NCBI RefSeq assembly: GCF_000763945.1
Contig: NZ_JQFJ01000002.1
Span: forward strand, 2,097,501 to 2,161,500
Source of the DNA: Sphingopyxis sp. MWB1
GTDB lineage: Bacteria; Pseudomonadota; Alphaproteobacteria; Sphingomonadales; Sphingomonadaceae
Length of the DNA: 64,000 bases
Reading direction: 5' to 3'
Of the stretch, positions 25,960 to 35,344 are shown piece by piece. Numbering within the stretch: the first letter of the stretch is position 1; every line of letters starts with the position of its first letter. The position numbers were made by a program, and so were the translations under genes. Below the pieces are notes generated by a model that was not told the origin of the DNA, searched no databases, and saw nothing but the letters and a program-made list of their open reading frames with translations.

Positions 25960-27105
25960 ATGACCGACCAGTTCCAGCTTACCGACGACCAGCTCGCCAT
26001 TCAGGATATGGCGCGCAAATTTACCGCCGATGCGATCACGCCCCATGCCGCCGAATGGGATGAAAAGGCGCATTTCCCGCGCGACGTGATCAAGGCGGCG
26101 GCCGAGCTGGGCTTTGCATCCATCTATGTCAGCGAGGAATCGGGCGGTATCGGGCTTGGGCGGCTCGAATCGGCGCTGATCATGGAAGCAATGGCCTATG
26201 GCTGCCCCGCGACGAGCAGCTTCATTTCGATCCACAATATGGCGAGCTGGATGATCGACGCGTTCGGCAGTGCCGACGTCAAGGCCAAGTTCCTCCCCGA
26301 CCTCGTCACCATGGACAAGATGGCAAGCTATTGCCTGACCGAACCCGGTTCGGGTTCCGACGCGGCAGCGCTCAAGACCAGTGCGAGGCGCGAAGGCGAC
26401 CATTATGTCGTGAACGGCACCAAGCAGTTCATTTCGGGTGCCGGGGTCAATGATATCTATGTGACGATGGTGCGTACCGGCGATCCGGGGCCGAAGGGCA
26501 TTTCGTGCCTGGTCATCGAAAAGGATATGGAAGGCGTCAGCTTTGGCGCGAAGGAGCGCAAGCTCGGCTGGAACGCCTCGCCGACCGCGCAGGTGATCCT
26601 CGACAATGTGAAGGTGCCGGTCGAAAACCGCGTCGGCGCCGAAGGTGACGGCTTTCGCTTCGCGATGGCGGGGCTCGACGGCGGCCGGCTCAACATCGGT
26701 GCCTGCTCGCTCGGCGGCGCCCAGCGCTGCCTCGACGAAGCCGTTGCCTATACCAAGGATCGCCAGCAGTTCGGGCAGCCGATTTCGGATTTCCAGAACA
26801 CCCAGTTCACGCTCGCCGACATGGCGACCGACCTCGAAGCCGCGCGCGCCTTGCTCTATCTGGCCGCCGCCAAAGTCACCGCCAATGCGCCCGACAAGTC
26901 GCGCTTTTCCGCGATGGCAAAGCGGCTGGCGACCGACAGCGGCAGTTCGGTTGTCGACCGCGCGCTCCAGCTGTTCGGCGGCTATGGCTATTTGAAAGAT
27001 TATCCGATCGAGCGTTTCTGGCGCGACCTGCGCGTCCATTCGATTCTCGAAGGAACGAACCAGGTGATGCGGATGATCGTCGGAAGGGATCTGCTGCGCC
27101 AATGA
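25960..27105 (+). CDS. isobutyryl-CoA dehydrogenase (acyl-CoA dehydrogenase family)
   Basis: FAD enzyme that oxidises isobutyryl-CoA to methacrylyl-CoA in valine degradation. The 381-residue protein carries both family signatures: YCLTEPGSGSDAAALKT and the C-terminal FGGYGYLKDYPIERFWRD, with the catalytic Glu in SILEGTNQVMRM. The stop overlaps the start of the hydroxyisobutyryl-CoA hydrolase gene (ATGA). Assignment to the isobutyryl rather than another short branched substrate comes from the surrounding mmsA, hydrolase and mmsB genes. Confidence 0.9.
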   Translation: MTDQFQLTDDQLAIQDMARKFTADAITPHAAEWDEKAHFPRDVIKAAAELGFASIYVSEESGGIGLGRLESALIMEAMAYGCPATSSFISIHNMASWMIDAFGSADVKAKFLPDLVTMDKMASYCLTEPGSGSDAAALKTSARREGDHYVVNGTKQFISGAGVNDIYVTMVRTGDPGPKGISCLVIEKDMEGVSFGAKERKLGWNASPTAQVILDNVKVPVENRVGAEGDGFRFAMAGLDGGRLNIGACSLGGAQRCLDEAVAYTKDRQQFGQPISDFQNTQFTLADMATDLEAARALLYLAAAKVTANAPDKSRFSAMAKRLATDSGSSVVDRALQLFGGYGYLKDYPIERFWRDLRVHSILEGTNQVMRMIVGRDLLRQ

Positions 27106-28148
27106 CCGAAGATGTTCTGATTTCCACCGACGGCCGCGCAGGCCGCATCGCGCTCAATCGTCCGAAGGCGATCCACGCGCTCAACCTTGCGATGTGCGAG
27201 GCGATGACCGACGCGCTTGTCGCTTGGCGCACTGACGACGCCATCGAAGCGGTGATCCTCGAGCATAGCGAGGGTCGCGGTTTCTGCGCGGGCGGCGACA
27301 TTCGCATGCTGGCGGAGAGCGGCGCGAAGGACGGCGCCGAGGCGCGCGCCTTTTTCCACACCGAATATCGCCTCAACCACCTGCTCTTCACCTACGCCAA
27401 GCCCGTCGTCGCCTTCATGGACGGCATCACCATGGGCGGCGGCGTCGGCATTTCGCAGCCCGCCAAATATCGTGTCGCGACCGAACATACGCGCTTTGCG
27501 ATGCCCGAAACGGGGATCGGCCTGTTCCCCGATGTCGGCGGCGGCTGGTATTTGCCGCGGCTGGAGGGGCGCGTCGGCCAATATCTTGCGCTCACCGGCG
27601 CGCGGCTCGACGGGGCGGAATGCCTCGCGCTCGGCCTTGCAACGCACTATCTGCCGTCCGAAAAGCTTGCCGAGGCAAAGGAACGCATCGCCGCGCATCC
27701 CGACCGTATCGGCGGCATTTTGGGCGAGCTGTCGGCGACCGCCCCGCCAGCGGCGGTGATGGACCGTCTCGACAAGATCAACCGCCTGTTCGCGAGCGAC
27801 CGCTACGAGGACATCCTCGCCGCGCTCGAGGCCGACGGCTCGGAATGGGCAAAGAAGGAACGCGACACGCTCGGCACCAAATCGCCCCAGACGTGCAAGG
27901 TTGCGCTGCGACAGCTCAAGGAAGGCGCGGCGATGCCCGACTTCGCCGCCGAGATGGCCCAGGAATATGCGATCGGCGCGCGCGTCGTTCAGATGCACGA
28001 CTTCATCGAAGGCGTACGCGCGCTGATCGTCGACAAGGACAACAACCCTAAATGGGACCCGCCGACGCCGGAGGCGGTCAGCGATGAATGGATCGACGCG
28101 ATCTTCGCGCCGCTGCCCGATGGAGAGAAGTGGACGCCGCTCACCTAA
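27102..28148 (+). CDS. 3-hydroxyisobutyryl-CoA hydrolase
   Basis: Crotonase-fold thioesterase releasing 3-hydroxyisobutyrate from its CoA ester, 348 residues. Typical hydrolase segments are GRGFCAGGDIRMLAE, MDGITMGGGVGIS and the ETGIGLFPDVGGGWYLPRL stretch that distinguishes hydrolases from hydratases. The C-terminal extra helical domain accounts for the length above plain crotonases (260). It is coupled to the upstream dehydrogenase and followed by a palindromic repeat. Confidence 0.93.
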   Translation: MTEDVLISTDGRAGRIALNRPKAIHALNLAMCEAMTDALVAWRTDDAIEAVILEHSEGRGFCAGGDIRMLAESGAKDGAEARAFFHTEYRLNHLLFTYAKPVVAFMDGITMGGGVGISQPAKYRVATEHTRFAMPETGIGLFPDVGGGWYLPRLEGRVGQYLALTGARLDGAECLALGLATHYLPSEKLAEAKERIAAHPDRIGGILGELSATAPPAAVMDRLDKINRLFASDRYEDILAALEADGSEWAKKERDTLGTKSPQTCKVALRQLKEGAAMPDFAAEMAQEYAIGARVVQMHDFIEGVRALIVDKDNNPKWDPPTPEAVSDEWIDAIFAPLPDGEKWTPLT

Positions 28149-28150
28149 TT

Positions 28151-28224
28151 TCGTCACCCCGGACTTGATCCGGGGTCCAGTCAACCTCGCCGGAATGGAT
28201 GCCGGAGCACGTCCGGCATGACGA
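28151..28224. repeat. intergenic palindromic repeat, TCGTCACCCCGGACTTGATC family, copy 1
   Basis: A 74-bp element bounded by TCGTCA and its inverse TGACGA. It contains the hairpin CCCCGGACTTGATCCGGGG (28157-28175) and a second hairpin GCCGGAGCACGTCCGGC. A close copy is at 30060-30129. It lies inside the valine operon between the hydrolase and hydratase genes. Confidence 0.85.
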
Positions 28225-28243
28225 TCACCAGGAGATCATCAGA

Positions 28244-29026
28244 ATGACCTATGAAACCATCCTCGTCGAACAGCGCGGCGCCGTCACGCTCGTCACGCTC
28301 AACCGCCCGCAGGCATTGAATGCGCTCAACAGCCAGGTGCTCGACGACCTGATCGCCGCCTTCGCCGCGTTCGAGGCCGACGACAGCCAACGCTGCGCGG
28401 TCCTCACCGGATCGGGTGACAAGGCGTTCGCTGCGGGCGCCGACATCAAGGAGATGGCCGACAAGCCCGCGGCCGATTTCTATCTTGAGGACTTTTTCTC
28501 GAAATGGACGAGCGATTTTGTGAAAAAGGTTCGCAAGCCGTGGATCGCGGCGGTCAACGGCTTTGCCTTGGGCGGCGGCTGCGAGCTCGCGATGATGGCC
28601 GACTTCATCATCGCCAGCGACAAGGCCAAATTCGGCCAGCCCGAAATCAAGCTCGGCGTCGCGCCGGGCATGGGCGGGTCGCAGCGGCTGACGCGCGCGG
28701 TCGGCAAGGCAAAGGCGATGGAAATGTGCCTCACCGGCCGGATGATGGACGCCGAGGAGGCCGAACGGTCGGGCCTCGTCGCGCGTGTCGTCGCGCATGA
28801 GACTCTTGTCGATGAGGCGATGAAGACCGCCGCGACGATCGCATCCATGCCGCCGATGGCTGCGATGGTGAACAAGGACATGGTCGACGCTGCGTTCGAA
28901 ACCACGCTCGACCAAGGGCTGATCTACGAACGCCGCCTGTTCCAGATCCTCGCCGCGACCGAGGACAAGGCCGAAGGCATGGCGGCGTTCATCGAGAAAC
29001 GCGAAGGCGTGTGGAAGGGGCGGTGA
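28244..29026 (+). CDS. enoyl-CoA hydratase
   Basis: Hydrates enoyl-CoA, here probably methacrylyl-CoA to 3-hydroxyisobutyryl-CoA. The 260-residue crotonase has both catalytic-site segments: AAGADIKEM for the oxyanion hole and the two Glu regions [13 protein letters not shown] and [25 protein letters not shown] at 28230-28236 fixes the ATG at 28244. It is in the valine operon but its broad family also serves fatty-acid beta-oxidation. Confidence 0.92.
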   Translation: MTYETILVEQRGAVTLVTLNRPQALNALNSQVLDDLIAAFAAFEADDSQRCAVLTGSGDKAFAAGADIKEMADKPAADFYLEDFFSKWTSDFVKKVRKPWIAAVNGFALGGGCELAMMADFIIASDKAKFGQPEIKLGVAPGMGGSQRLTRAVGKAKAMEMCLTGRMMDAEEAERSGLVARVVAHETLVDEAMKTAATIASMPPMAAMVNKDMVDAAFETTLDQGLIYERRLFQILAATEDKAEGMAAFIEKREGVWKGR

Positions 29027-29034
29027 GTCCGGGT

Positions 29035-29147
29035 CCCGTCCCGCTTGCGGGAGGGGTTAGGGGCGGGCCTGTTTCAAGGTCGCTCCGGCATGTTTCAACT
29101 ATCGGGAGACTGGCCCACCCCCGGCCCCTCCCGCAAGCGGGAGGGGA
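29035..29147. repeat. intergenic palindromic repeat, CCCTCCCGC-GCGGGAGGG family, copy 1
   Basis: A pair of inverted hairpins, CCCGCTTGCGGGAGGGG at the left and CCCCTCCCGCAAGCGGGAGGGG at the right, with GGGCGGGCC / GGCCCACCCC between, spans the gap between the hydratase and mmsB. Related copies occur at 42916 and 44177. The right arm supplies the mmsB ribosome binding site. Confidence 0.85.
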
Positions 29148-29153
29148 GACCAA

Positions 29154-30029
29154 ATGAAAATCGCCTTTATCGGACTCGGCAACATGGGCGGCGGCATGGC
29201 CGCGAACCTTGCGAAGGCGGGCCATGAGGTCCGCGCCTTCGACCTTAGCGAAGAGGCGCACGCGCGCGCGGTCGATGCGGGCTGCACGCGCGCCGCATCC
29301 GCGGCCGAAGCCGTGACCGGCGCCGAAGCCGTCGTGACAATGCTTCCTGCGGGCAAGCATGTCGCCTCGGTCTATGAGGCCGACGTCTTCCCGAGCGCCG
29401 CCCCCGGAACGCTGCTGCTCGACTGTTCGACCATCGACGTCGCAACCGCGCGCGCCAATATCGAGGCGGCGACCGCCAAGGGCCTAGTCGCGGTCGACGC
29501 GCCGGTGTCGGGCGGCATCGCCGCCGCCAATGCCGGCACGCTGACCTTCATGGTCGGCGGCACCGGCGAGGGCTTCGCGCGCGCCGAACCGATCCTTTCG
29601 GCGATGGGCAAGGCGGTGATCCACGCGGGCGATGCGGGCGCAGGGCAGGCGGCGAAGATCTGCAACAATATGCTGCTCGGCGCCTCGATGATCGCGACCT
29701 GCGAAAGCCTTGCGCTCGCGCAGAAACTCGGCCTCGATCCGCAGAAATTCTTCGACATCGCGAGCGTGTCGTCGGGGCAATGCTGGTCGCTCACCAGCTA
29801 TGCGCCGCTGCCCGGGGTCGGGCCGACGACCCCCGCCGACAATGATTACAAGGGCGGTTTCGCCGCCGCGCTGATGCTCAAGGATCTGCGCCTCGCGATG
29901 GAAGCCGCGGCAAGCGTCGACGCCGATGTGCCGATGGGGACGAAAGCGCGCGATCTTTACGAGGCTTTCGTCGCGGTGGATGAGGGCGGTCACGACTTTT
30001 CGGCGATCATCCGAACGTTGCAGGGCTGA
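29154..30029 (+). CDS. mmsB: 3-hydroxyisobutyrate dehydrogenase
   Basis: NAD-dependent oxidation of 3-hydroxyisobutyrate to methylmalonate semialdehyde, 291 residues. The N-terminal motif IAFIGLGNMGGGMAANL is the family signature, DAPVSGG is the substrate loop, and the catalytic Lys lies in GAGQAAKICNNMLLG. It is the last gene of the valine operon; its product feeds mmsA at the operon's start. The ribosome site GAGGGG (29141-29146) lies within a repeated palindrome. Confidence 0.95.
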   Translation: MKIAFIGLGNMGGGMAANLAKAGHEVRAFDLSEEAHARAVDAGCTRAASAAEAVTGAEAVVTMLPAGKHVASVYEADVFPSAAPGTLLLDCSTIDVATARANIEAATAKGLVAVDAPVSGGIAAANAGTLTFMVGGTGEGFARAEPILSAMGKAVIHAGDAGAGQAAKICNNMLLGASMIATCESLALAQKLGLDPQKFFDIASVSSGQCWSLTSYAPLPGVGPTTPADNDYKGGFAAALMLKDLRLAMEAAASVDADVPMGTKARDLYEAFVAVDEGGHDFSAIIRTLQG

Positions 30030-30059
30030 ATCTTCTCGCGCTGCTTGCCCACCCCCTGT

Positions 30060-30129
30060 TCGTCACCCCGGACTTGATCCGGGGTCCATTCGCGCCGCCG
30101 TGGATCCCGGATCAAGCCCGGGATGACGA
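30060..30129. repeat. intergenic palindromic repeat, TCGTCACCCCGGACTTGATC family, copy 2
   Basis: Starts TCGTCACCCCGGACTTGATC as at 28151 and ends with the inverse GATCAAGCCCGGGATGACGA, making a 70-bp near-perfect palindrome after mmsB. The two copies bracket the hydratase-mmsB segment. Confidence 0.85.
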
Positions 30130-30203
30130 TGATTGGGGAATAGCGAACGCTCTGCTCCCTCTCCCGGTAAAGCCCGCTCTACCTCGGTCGGTGTGCGAAT
30201 AGC

Positions 30204-30243
30204 AAAAGGCCGCCTGTTCCCAGGAGGAACAGACGGCCTTTCC
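30204..30243. terminator. bidirectional terminator between mmsB and the FadJ-like gene
   Basis: Hairpin AAAAGGCCGcCTGTTCC / GGAACAGaCGGCCTTT with a six-base loop, flanked by A and T tracts on the two sides. It serves the convergent valine operon and the gene at 30263-32296. Confidence 0.85.
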
Positions 30244-30262
30244 GGTCAGTATAGCCGGATTA

Positions 30263-32296
30263 TCAGAACCCGGTTTTCGCCTCCGCCTTTTCCTTCAGCA
30301 GCGGCGCAATCTCGAACCCGTGCTTTTCCAGCGCCGCGACAATCTTGTCGGTGCCTTCCAGCCCCGCCCAGAACATCGGGCCACCGCGATAGACGGGCCA
30401 GCCATAGCCATAGATCCACACGACATCGATGTCGCTCGCGCGCTGCGCCTTGCCTTCCTCCAGGATCAGCGCGCCTTCATTGACCATCGGGTAAAGCGTG
30501 CGCTCGATGATTTCCTGATCGGTAATCTCGCGCTTCTCGACGCCCGCCTTCTTGCGAAACTCTTCGATGATCTCGGCAACGCGCGCGCTTTCGGACGGTT
30601 TGCGCTTCTCGTCATAATCGTAAAAGCCCGCCTGCTTCTTCTGGCCCCAGCGGCCTTCGGCGCACAGCGCGTCGCGGATGCTTTCGATGCGATTGGGGTC
30701 GCGGTGCCAGCCGATATCGACCCCGGCAAGGTCGCTCATCTGGAACGGCCCCATCGGCATGCCGAATTCGACATGCACCTTGTCGACCTGCGCCGGGGTG
30801 GCGCCTTCCATCAGCAGCTTCATCGCCTCCATCTGGCGGGGCTTGAGCATGCGGTTGCCGATAAAGCCGTCGCACACGCCCGCGACCACCGCGACCTTGC
30901 CGATCTTCTTGCCGATCGCCATCGCGGTCGCCAGCGCGTCGGGCGCCGTCTTGTCGCCGCGCACAACTTCCAGCAGCTTCATGACATTGGCGGGCGAGAA
31001 AAAGTGCATGCCCAGCACATCGCCGGGGCGGCTCGTCGCGGTCGCTATCTCGTCGATGTCGAGATAGCTGGTGTTCGATGCCAGGATCGCGCCGGGCTTG
31101 GCAATCTTATCGAGCTTGGCGAAAATCTCTTTCTTGACGTCCATATTCTCATAGACCGCCTCGATGATCAGGTCGCAGTCGGCAAGGTCGTCGAGGCTCA
31201 GCGTCGGCGTGATCAGTCCCATCATCTGGTCGACTTGTTCGGGCTTGAAACGACCCTTGGCGGCGCTGGCGTCATAATTTTTGCGCACCACACCCAGCCC
31301 GCGGTCGAGCGCTTCCTGCTGCATCTCGACGATGGTGCAGGGGATGCCTTTCTGAAGGAAGTTCATCATGATGCCGCCGCCCATCGTGCCGGCACCGATA
31401 ATGCCGACCTTCTTGACGTCGCGCAGCTGCGTGTCCTTGGGCAGGCCGTCGATCTTCGCGGCTTGCCGCTCGGCAAAGAAAATATGCCGCTGCGCCGCCG
31501 ACTGGCTGCCGAACATCAGCTTCATGAATTGCTCGCGTTCAAAGGCGAGACCCTCTTCAAAGGGCAGCCGCGTCGCCGCCTCGACACAGGCGAGGTTGGC
31601 GTAAGGCGCTTCGAAGCCGCGCCAGCGGCGGGCGTTTTTCTCTTTCAGTTTATCGATGACGGCGATGTCGCCGAACACTTCGCGTTCGCGCGTCGGGCGC
31701 GGGCCGTCGGCGATTTTGGTGCGGGCATAGGCGATGGCGTCGGCGGCCAGGCTATCCTCGCCCGCCAGTTCGTCGACCAGGCCCATTTCCTTCGCCTTGG
31801 GCGCGGGGACGGGGTTGCCGGTCGAGGTCATTTCGGCGGCTGCCTCGACGCCGACGATGCGCGGCAGGCGCTGCGTGCCGCCCGCGCCGGGGAGCAGGCC
31901 CAGCTTGACCTCCGGCACGCCGAGCTTTGCCGAGGGCACGGCGACGCGATAATGGCAGACGAGCGCAGTTTCGAGCCCGCCGCCCAGCGCGGTGCCGTGA
32001 ATCGCCGCGACCACGGGCTTCGGCGCGGCTTCGATCATGTTGAGCACCGCGTTGAAATCGGGACCGCGCGGCGGCTTGCCAAATTCGCTGATGTCGGCGC
32101 CCGCGATAAAGGTGCCGCCGTCGCAGCGCAGCACGATCGCCTTCACGCCCTCATCGGCGATGGCGGCCTTGAAATGATCTTCCAGCCCCTGGCGGACGTG
32201 CCAGCTCAGCGCGTTGACGGGCGGATTGTTGACGATGATGACGGCGATTTCGCCGTCTTTTTCCATCGTGACGCTTACGGGGGTTTCTTCGGACAT
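30263..32296 (-). CDS. bifunctional enoyl-CoA hydratase / 3-hydroxyacyl-CoA dehydrogenase (FadJ-like)
   Basis: Beta-oxidation enzyme of 677 residues. The N-terminal crotonase domain (residues about 10-190) has [11 protein letters not shown] and [16 protein letters not shown]; the NAD domain begins near residue 297 with [13 protein letters not shown]; two C-terminal HCDH domains follow, with [18 protein letters not shown]. The length is that of the short FadJ/peroxisomal type rather than FadB (about 720). It is monocistronic by spacing, with a repeat and a serine-hydrolase gene upstream. Substrate chain length is not visible. Confidence 0.93.
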   Translation of the reverse strand: MSEETPVSVTMEKDGEIAVIIVNNPPVNALSWHVRQGLEDHFKAAIADEGVKAIVLRCDGGTFIAGADISEFGKPPRGPDFNAVLNMIEAAPKPVVAAIHGTALGGGLETALVCHYRVAVPSAKLGVPEVKLGLLPGAGGTQRLPRIVGVEAAAEMTSTGNPVPAPKAKEMGLVDELAGEDSLAADAIAYARTKIADGPRPTREREVFGDIAVIDKLKEKNARRWRGFEAPYANLACVEAATRLPFEEGLAFEREQFMKLMFGSQSAAQRHIFFAERQAAKIDGLPKDTQLRDVKKVGIIGAGTMGGGIMMNFLQKGIPCTIVEMQQEALDRGLGVVRKNYDASAAKGRFKPEQVDQMMGLITPTLSLDDLADCDLIIEAVYENMDVKKEIFAKLDKIAKPGAILASNTSYLDIDEIATATSRPGDVLGMHFFSPANVMKLLEVVRGDKTAPDALATAMAIGKKIGKVAVVAGVCDGFIGNRMLKPRQMEAMKLLMEGATPAQVDKVHVEFGMPMGPFQMSDLAGVDIGWHRDPNRIESIRDALCAEGRWGQKKQAGFYDYDEKRKPSESARVAEIIEEFRKKAGVEKREITDQEIIERTLYPMVNEGALILEEGKAQRASDIDVVWIYGYGWPVYRGGPMFWAGLEGTDKIVAALEKHGFEIAPLLKEKAEAKTGF

Positions 32297-32318
32297 GGGA
32301 AAGCTCCTCTAATTATTC

Positions 32319-32393
32319 CCGTTCGCTTCGAGCGTCGTCGAGAAGCGTCTGAAGCGCTGCTCTGCGTGTCTCGACTTCGCTCGACACGAACGG
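32319..32393. repeat. intergenic palindromic repeat, CCGTTCGTGTCGAGC family, copy 1
   Basis: Left arm CCGTTCGCTTCGAGCGTCG and right arm CTCGACTTCGCTCGACACGA are inverse forms; related elements are at 33656 and 37616. It separates the FadJ-like gene from the serine hydrolase gene. Confidence 0.8.
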
Positions 32394-32408
32394 AAGGTGG
32401 GTGTCATT

Positions 32409-33611
32409 TCAGTCATCGAGCGCGGCGTGAACGAGGGTCTTGACCTGGCGCCGCACGGGATAGGTGGAGGAGGGCATGAGCTGGGTCATGAAGACCATGC
32501 AAATCTCCTCGACCGGATCGACGAAAAATCCGGTCGAAAACATGCCGCCCCAATAAAAATCGCCTGCCGAGGCCGGGATGCCGGCGCGCGCGGGGTCGAG
32601 CGTGACGGCAAAGCCGAGGCCAAAGCCGATCCCGGCATTATCATCCTCGCTGAACACGCCGACGCTATGCTGCGTCAAATCGCCGCCACCGACCAGATGA
32701 TTGGCGGTCATCAAGGCCAGCGTCTTGCGGCTGATGATCCGCACCCCGTCCAGCGTGCCGCCGCCCAGCAGCATCAGGCAGAAACGGTGATAATCGGCCA
32801 GCGTCGAAACCAGCCCGCCGCCGCCCGAATGAAAGCTGCGCGCCTTGGCCCAGCGGCTGCGGTCGCCGCTGTCGAACAGCTTCATCTTTTCAGCCGGATC
32901 GAAGATATAGCAATCGGTCAGCCGGTGCTGCTGATCGGCGGGCACCTGAAAGCCGGTATCCTTCATCCCCAGCGGCGTGAAAATCCGCTCGTTCAGCACT
33001 GCGGCGAAGGGCTTGCTCTCGACCCGCTCGATCACCGCGCCCAGCACGTCAGTCGCCATCGAATAATTCCAATGCGCGCCGGGTTCGAATTGCAGCGGGA
33101 TTTTCGCCAGCGCCCCGATAAAGCCGTCCATCGTATAATCGGCGTCGAAATCGTCGATCCGGGTCTTGCGATAGGCCGCATCGACCGGCGTGCGTTCCTG
33201 AAAGCTGTAGGTCAGCCCGGCGGTGTGGCGCAGCAGGTCGATGATGCGGATCGGCTGGGTGACGGGCCGCGTGACAAAGGGCATATTGCCGCCGCCCGCG
33301 ACAAACACGCCCGTGTCGCGAAATTCAGGGCAAAATTTGACCAGCGGATCGGACAGCGCGACCTTGCCTTCCTCGAGCAGCATCATCAGCGCGACACTGG
33401 TGATCGGCTTGGTCATGCTGGCGATGCGGAAAATCGCATCTTCCTTCAGCGCCGCGCCGGGCCGCGCGTCGCCGATGCACGAGCGGTGCACAACCTCGCC
33501 GCGCCGCGACACCAGAGTCGCCGCATGAGGCAGGCGGCCGCTATCGACATATTTCGCCGTGAGGAAAGCGGGAATGCGGTCCAGCCGCGCAGGGTCAAAG
33601 CCTTGGGTCAT
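32409..33611 (-). CDS. serine hydrolase, class C beta-lactamase/esterase family
   Basis: A 400-residue enzyme of the beta-lactamase/DD-peptidase/esterase superfamily. The nucleophile motif SMTK is near residue 65, the Tyr motif appears as HWNYSMATDV and HSGGGGLVST replaces KTG. No signal peptide is seen, so it is likely cytosolic and more probably an esterase than a beta-lactamase. It has palindromic repeats on both sides and is not coupled to neighbours. The ATG at 33611 is the first consistent with family length. Confidence 0.85.
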   Translation of the reverse strand: MTQGFDPARLDRIPAFLTAKYVDSGRLPHAATLVSRRGEVVHRSCIGDARPGAALKEDAIFRIASMTKPITSVALMMLLEEGKVALSDPLVKFCPEFRDTGVFVAGGGNMPFVTRPVTQPIRIIDLLRHTAGLTYSFQERTPVDAAYRKTRIDDFDADYTMDGFIGALAKIPLQFEPGAHWNYSMATDVLGAVIERVESKPFAAVLNERIFTPLGMKDTGFQVPADQQHRLTDCYIFDPAEKMKLFDSGDRSRWAKARSFHSGGGGLVSTLADYHRFCLMLLGGGTLDGVRIISRKTLALMTANHLVGGGDLTQHSVGVFSEDDNAGIGFGLGFAVTLDPARAGIPASAGDFYWGGMFSTGFFVDPVEEICMVFMTQLMPSSTYPVRRQVKTLVHAALDD

Positions 33612-33655
33612 CTTGTTCCTCTGTGATCCGGTTTTCCGGAACCATAGTCCTGCCG

Positions 33656-33735
33656 CCGTTCGTGTCGAGCGAAGTCGAGAAAGGCCGAAGGCGTGCCCGG
33701 CCGATGCGCGTCTCGACGATGCTCGACACAAAGGG
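33656..33735. repeat. intergenic palindromic repeat, CCGTTCGTGTCGAGC family, copy 2
   Basis: CCGTTCGTGTCGAGCGAAGT at the left and TCTCGACGATGCTCGACACA at the right form an 80-bp inverted repeat between the serine hydrolase and an SDR gene. Confidence 0.8.
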
Positions 33736-33764
33736 GAAAGGGACGCCGGATCAATATCTCCACC

Positions 33765-34571
33765 TCAATGCGACGTCTGGCCCAGCAATTGCCGGGTCAC
33801 GGGGTGCGAGCTGGTGAGCCCGCCGTCAACCGCAATCGCTTGCCCATTGACATAGCTTGCCTGATCGCTCGCCAGGAACAGCGCGACATTGGCCAGCTCT
33901 TCGGGCTGGCCCGCGCGCTTGAGCGGGTTCAACTGCCCCAGCTTGTGGGTGACGCCCTTGTCCTTGGCATAGTCAAAGGTCGGCTTGGTCATCCCCGTTT
34001 CGGTGAGGCCGGGGCAGATGGCGTTGACGCGCACGCCGCTTGTGGTGAGCTGCTGCGCGGCGGTCTTGGCAAGGTTGATCACCCCCGCCTTTGATGCCGA
34101 ATAGGCGGCGGGACCGGCGCCAGAATTCAAACCCGCGACGCTCGCGGTCAGCAGGATCGCGCCGCCGCGTCCCTGATCGACCATCGCTTTGCCGGCATGT
34201 TTGACCATCAGCGCGGGGCCGATCAGATTGACGCGCAGCGTTTCGGCCCAGGCGGCGGGGTCAAAGTCGAAAATGCCGCCCATGTCGCCAATGATCCCGG
34301 CATTGGCAAAAGCGATATCGAGGCCGCCATGGCTTTCCTTCGCGGTGGCAACCAGCTTTGCGACATCGGCCTCGACGCCCGCGTCGATTTCGAGCGCGAT
34401 GACGTCGCCGCCCGCATCCTTCACCAGCTGTGCGGTTTCATGCACCGCGGCGCTCTTGTCGCCGATCACCAGCTTCGCGCCCTCGGCAGCAAAGCGCAGC
34501 GCGCTCGCGCGTCCGATCCCGGAACCCGCACCCGTGATGATCGCAACCTTGCCGTCCAATGCGCCCATCAT
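33765..34571 (-). CDS. short-chain dehydrogenase/reductase
   Basis: Classical SDR of 268 residues: Rossmann TGAGSGIG near residue 13, NAG at FANAGIIG, and catalytic Tyr-Lys in YSASKAG. Third gene of a coupled set (kinase, SDR, SDR): its ATG overlaps the stop of the SDR gene at 34568. In the known levulinate system an SDR works with an APH-type kinase, which suggests a ketone/alcohol step on a 4-oxygenated acyl-CoA, but the substrate is inferred. Confidence 0.88.
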   Translation of the reverse strand: MMGALDGKVAIITGAGSGIGRASALRFAAEGAKLVIGDKSAAVHETAQLVKDAGGDVIALEIDAGVEADVAKLVATAKESHGGLDIAFANAGIIGDMGGIFDFDPAAWAETLRVNLIGPALMVKHAGKAMVDQGRGGAILLTASVAGLNSGAGPAAYSASKAGVINLAKTAAQQLTTSGVRVNAICPGLTETGMTKPTFDYAKDKGVTHKLGQLNPLKRAGQPEELANVALFLASDQASYVNGQAIAVDGGLTSSHPVTRQLLGQTSH

Positions 34572-35344
34572 GCGCCTCCCGAAATTGTCGCGCCGCCATC
34601 ACAGACGATGGTCTGGCCGGTGGTGAAGGCGCCTGCCCTGGACGCCAGAAAAACCGCTGCGCCTGCAATTTCATGCGGCTCGCCGATGCGCTTCAGCGTC
34701 GATGCGGCGGTGGAGCGTTTGAGATTCTCCGGATTCTCCCACAGCGCGCGCGCCATGTCGGTGCGGATCAGTCCCGGCGCGATGCAATTGACGCGCACGC
34801 CCTTGGGCCCGAACTCGACCGCGAAATTGCGCGCGACCTGCATGTCGGCGGCCTTGGAAATGCCATAGGCGCCGATGATCGGCGAACCTTTCAGCCCGGC
34901 GATCGAACTGATGATGGTGATCGACCCTGCGCCGCGCTCCAGCATTTCGGGGGCGACCATCGAAATCAGCCAATGGTTGGACAATATATTATTGTCCATG
35001 ATCTTGCGAAACTGCTCGTCGCTGATGCCAAGGCCGGGGCCATAATAGGGGTTGGAGGCGGCGTTGCAGACCAGCGCGGTGACCTTGCCGAACGCCGCGC
35101 GCGTTTCGTTGACGAGGTTCTGAAGGTCATCCTTCGACGAAATATTTGCGGCGACCGCAATCGCCGTGCCCTCGCCAAAGCGCGCGTTGATTTCGGCGGC
35201 GGCTTGATCGCAGGCATCCTGCTTGCGGCTTGAGATCACCACCTTCGCGCCCTGTTCGGCCATGGCCTCGGCGGTTGCCTTGCCAATGCCGCGCGACGAT
35301 CCGGTGATCAGGGCGACCTCGCCGGTCAGATCAAAGAGGCTCAT
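34568..35344 (-). CDS. short-chain dehydrogenase/reductase
   Basis: A 258-residue classical SDR with [13 protein letters not shown] at the NNAG position, and YGISK as the catalytic pair. The start at 35344 overlaps the kinase stop (ATGA). The C-terminal [11 protein letters not shown] is typical of the family. The two SDRs are not close copies, so they probably act on different intermediates of the same route. Confidence 0.88.
   Translation of the reverse strand: MSLFDLTGEVALITGSSRGIGKATAEAMAEQGAKVVISSRKQDACDQAAAEINARFGEGTAIAVAANISSKDDLQNLVNETRAAFGKVTALVCNAASNPYYGPGLGISDEQFRKIMDNNILSNHWLISMVAPEMLERGAGSITIISSIAGLKGSPIIGAYGISKAADMQVARNFAVEFGPKGVRVNCIAPGLIRTDMARALWENPENLKRSTAASTLKRIGEPHEIAGAAVFLASRAGAFTTGQTIVCDGGATISGGA

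Noticed and set aside
30320..32443. A 707-codon open frame antisense to the FadJ-like gene
   Set aside because: It mirrors the codon structure of a GC-rich gene, has no domain I recognise and is fully covered by a certain gene on the other strand.
32409..33611. Beta-lactamase resistance gene
   Set aside because: No signal peptide and HSG in place of KTG; an intracellular esterase-like serine hydrolase is more likely.
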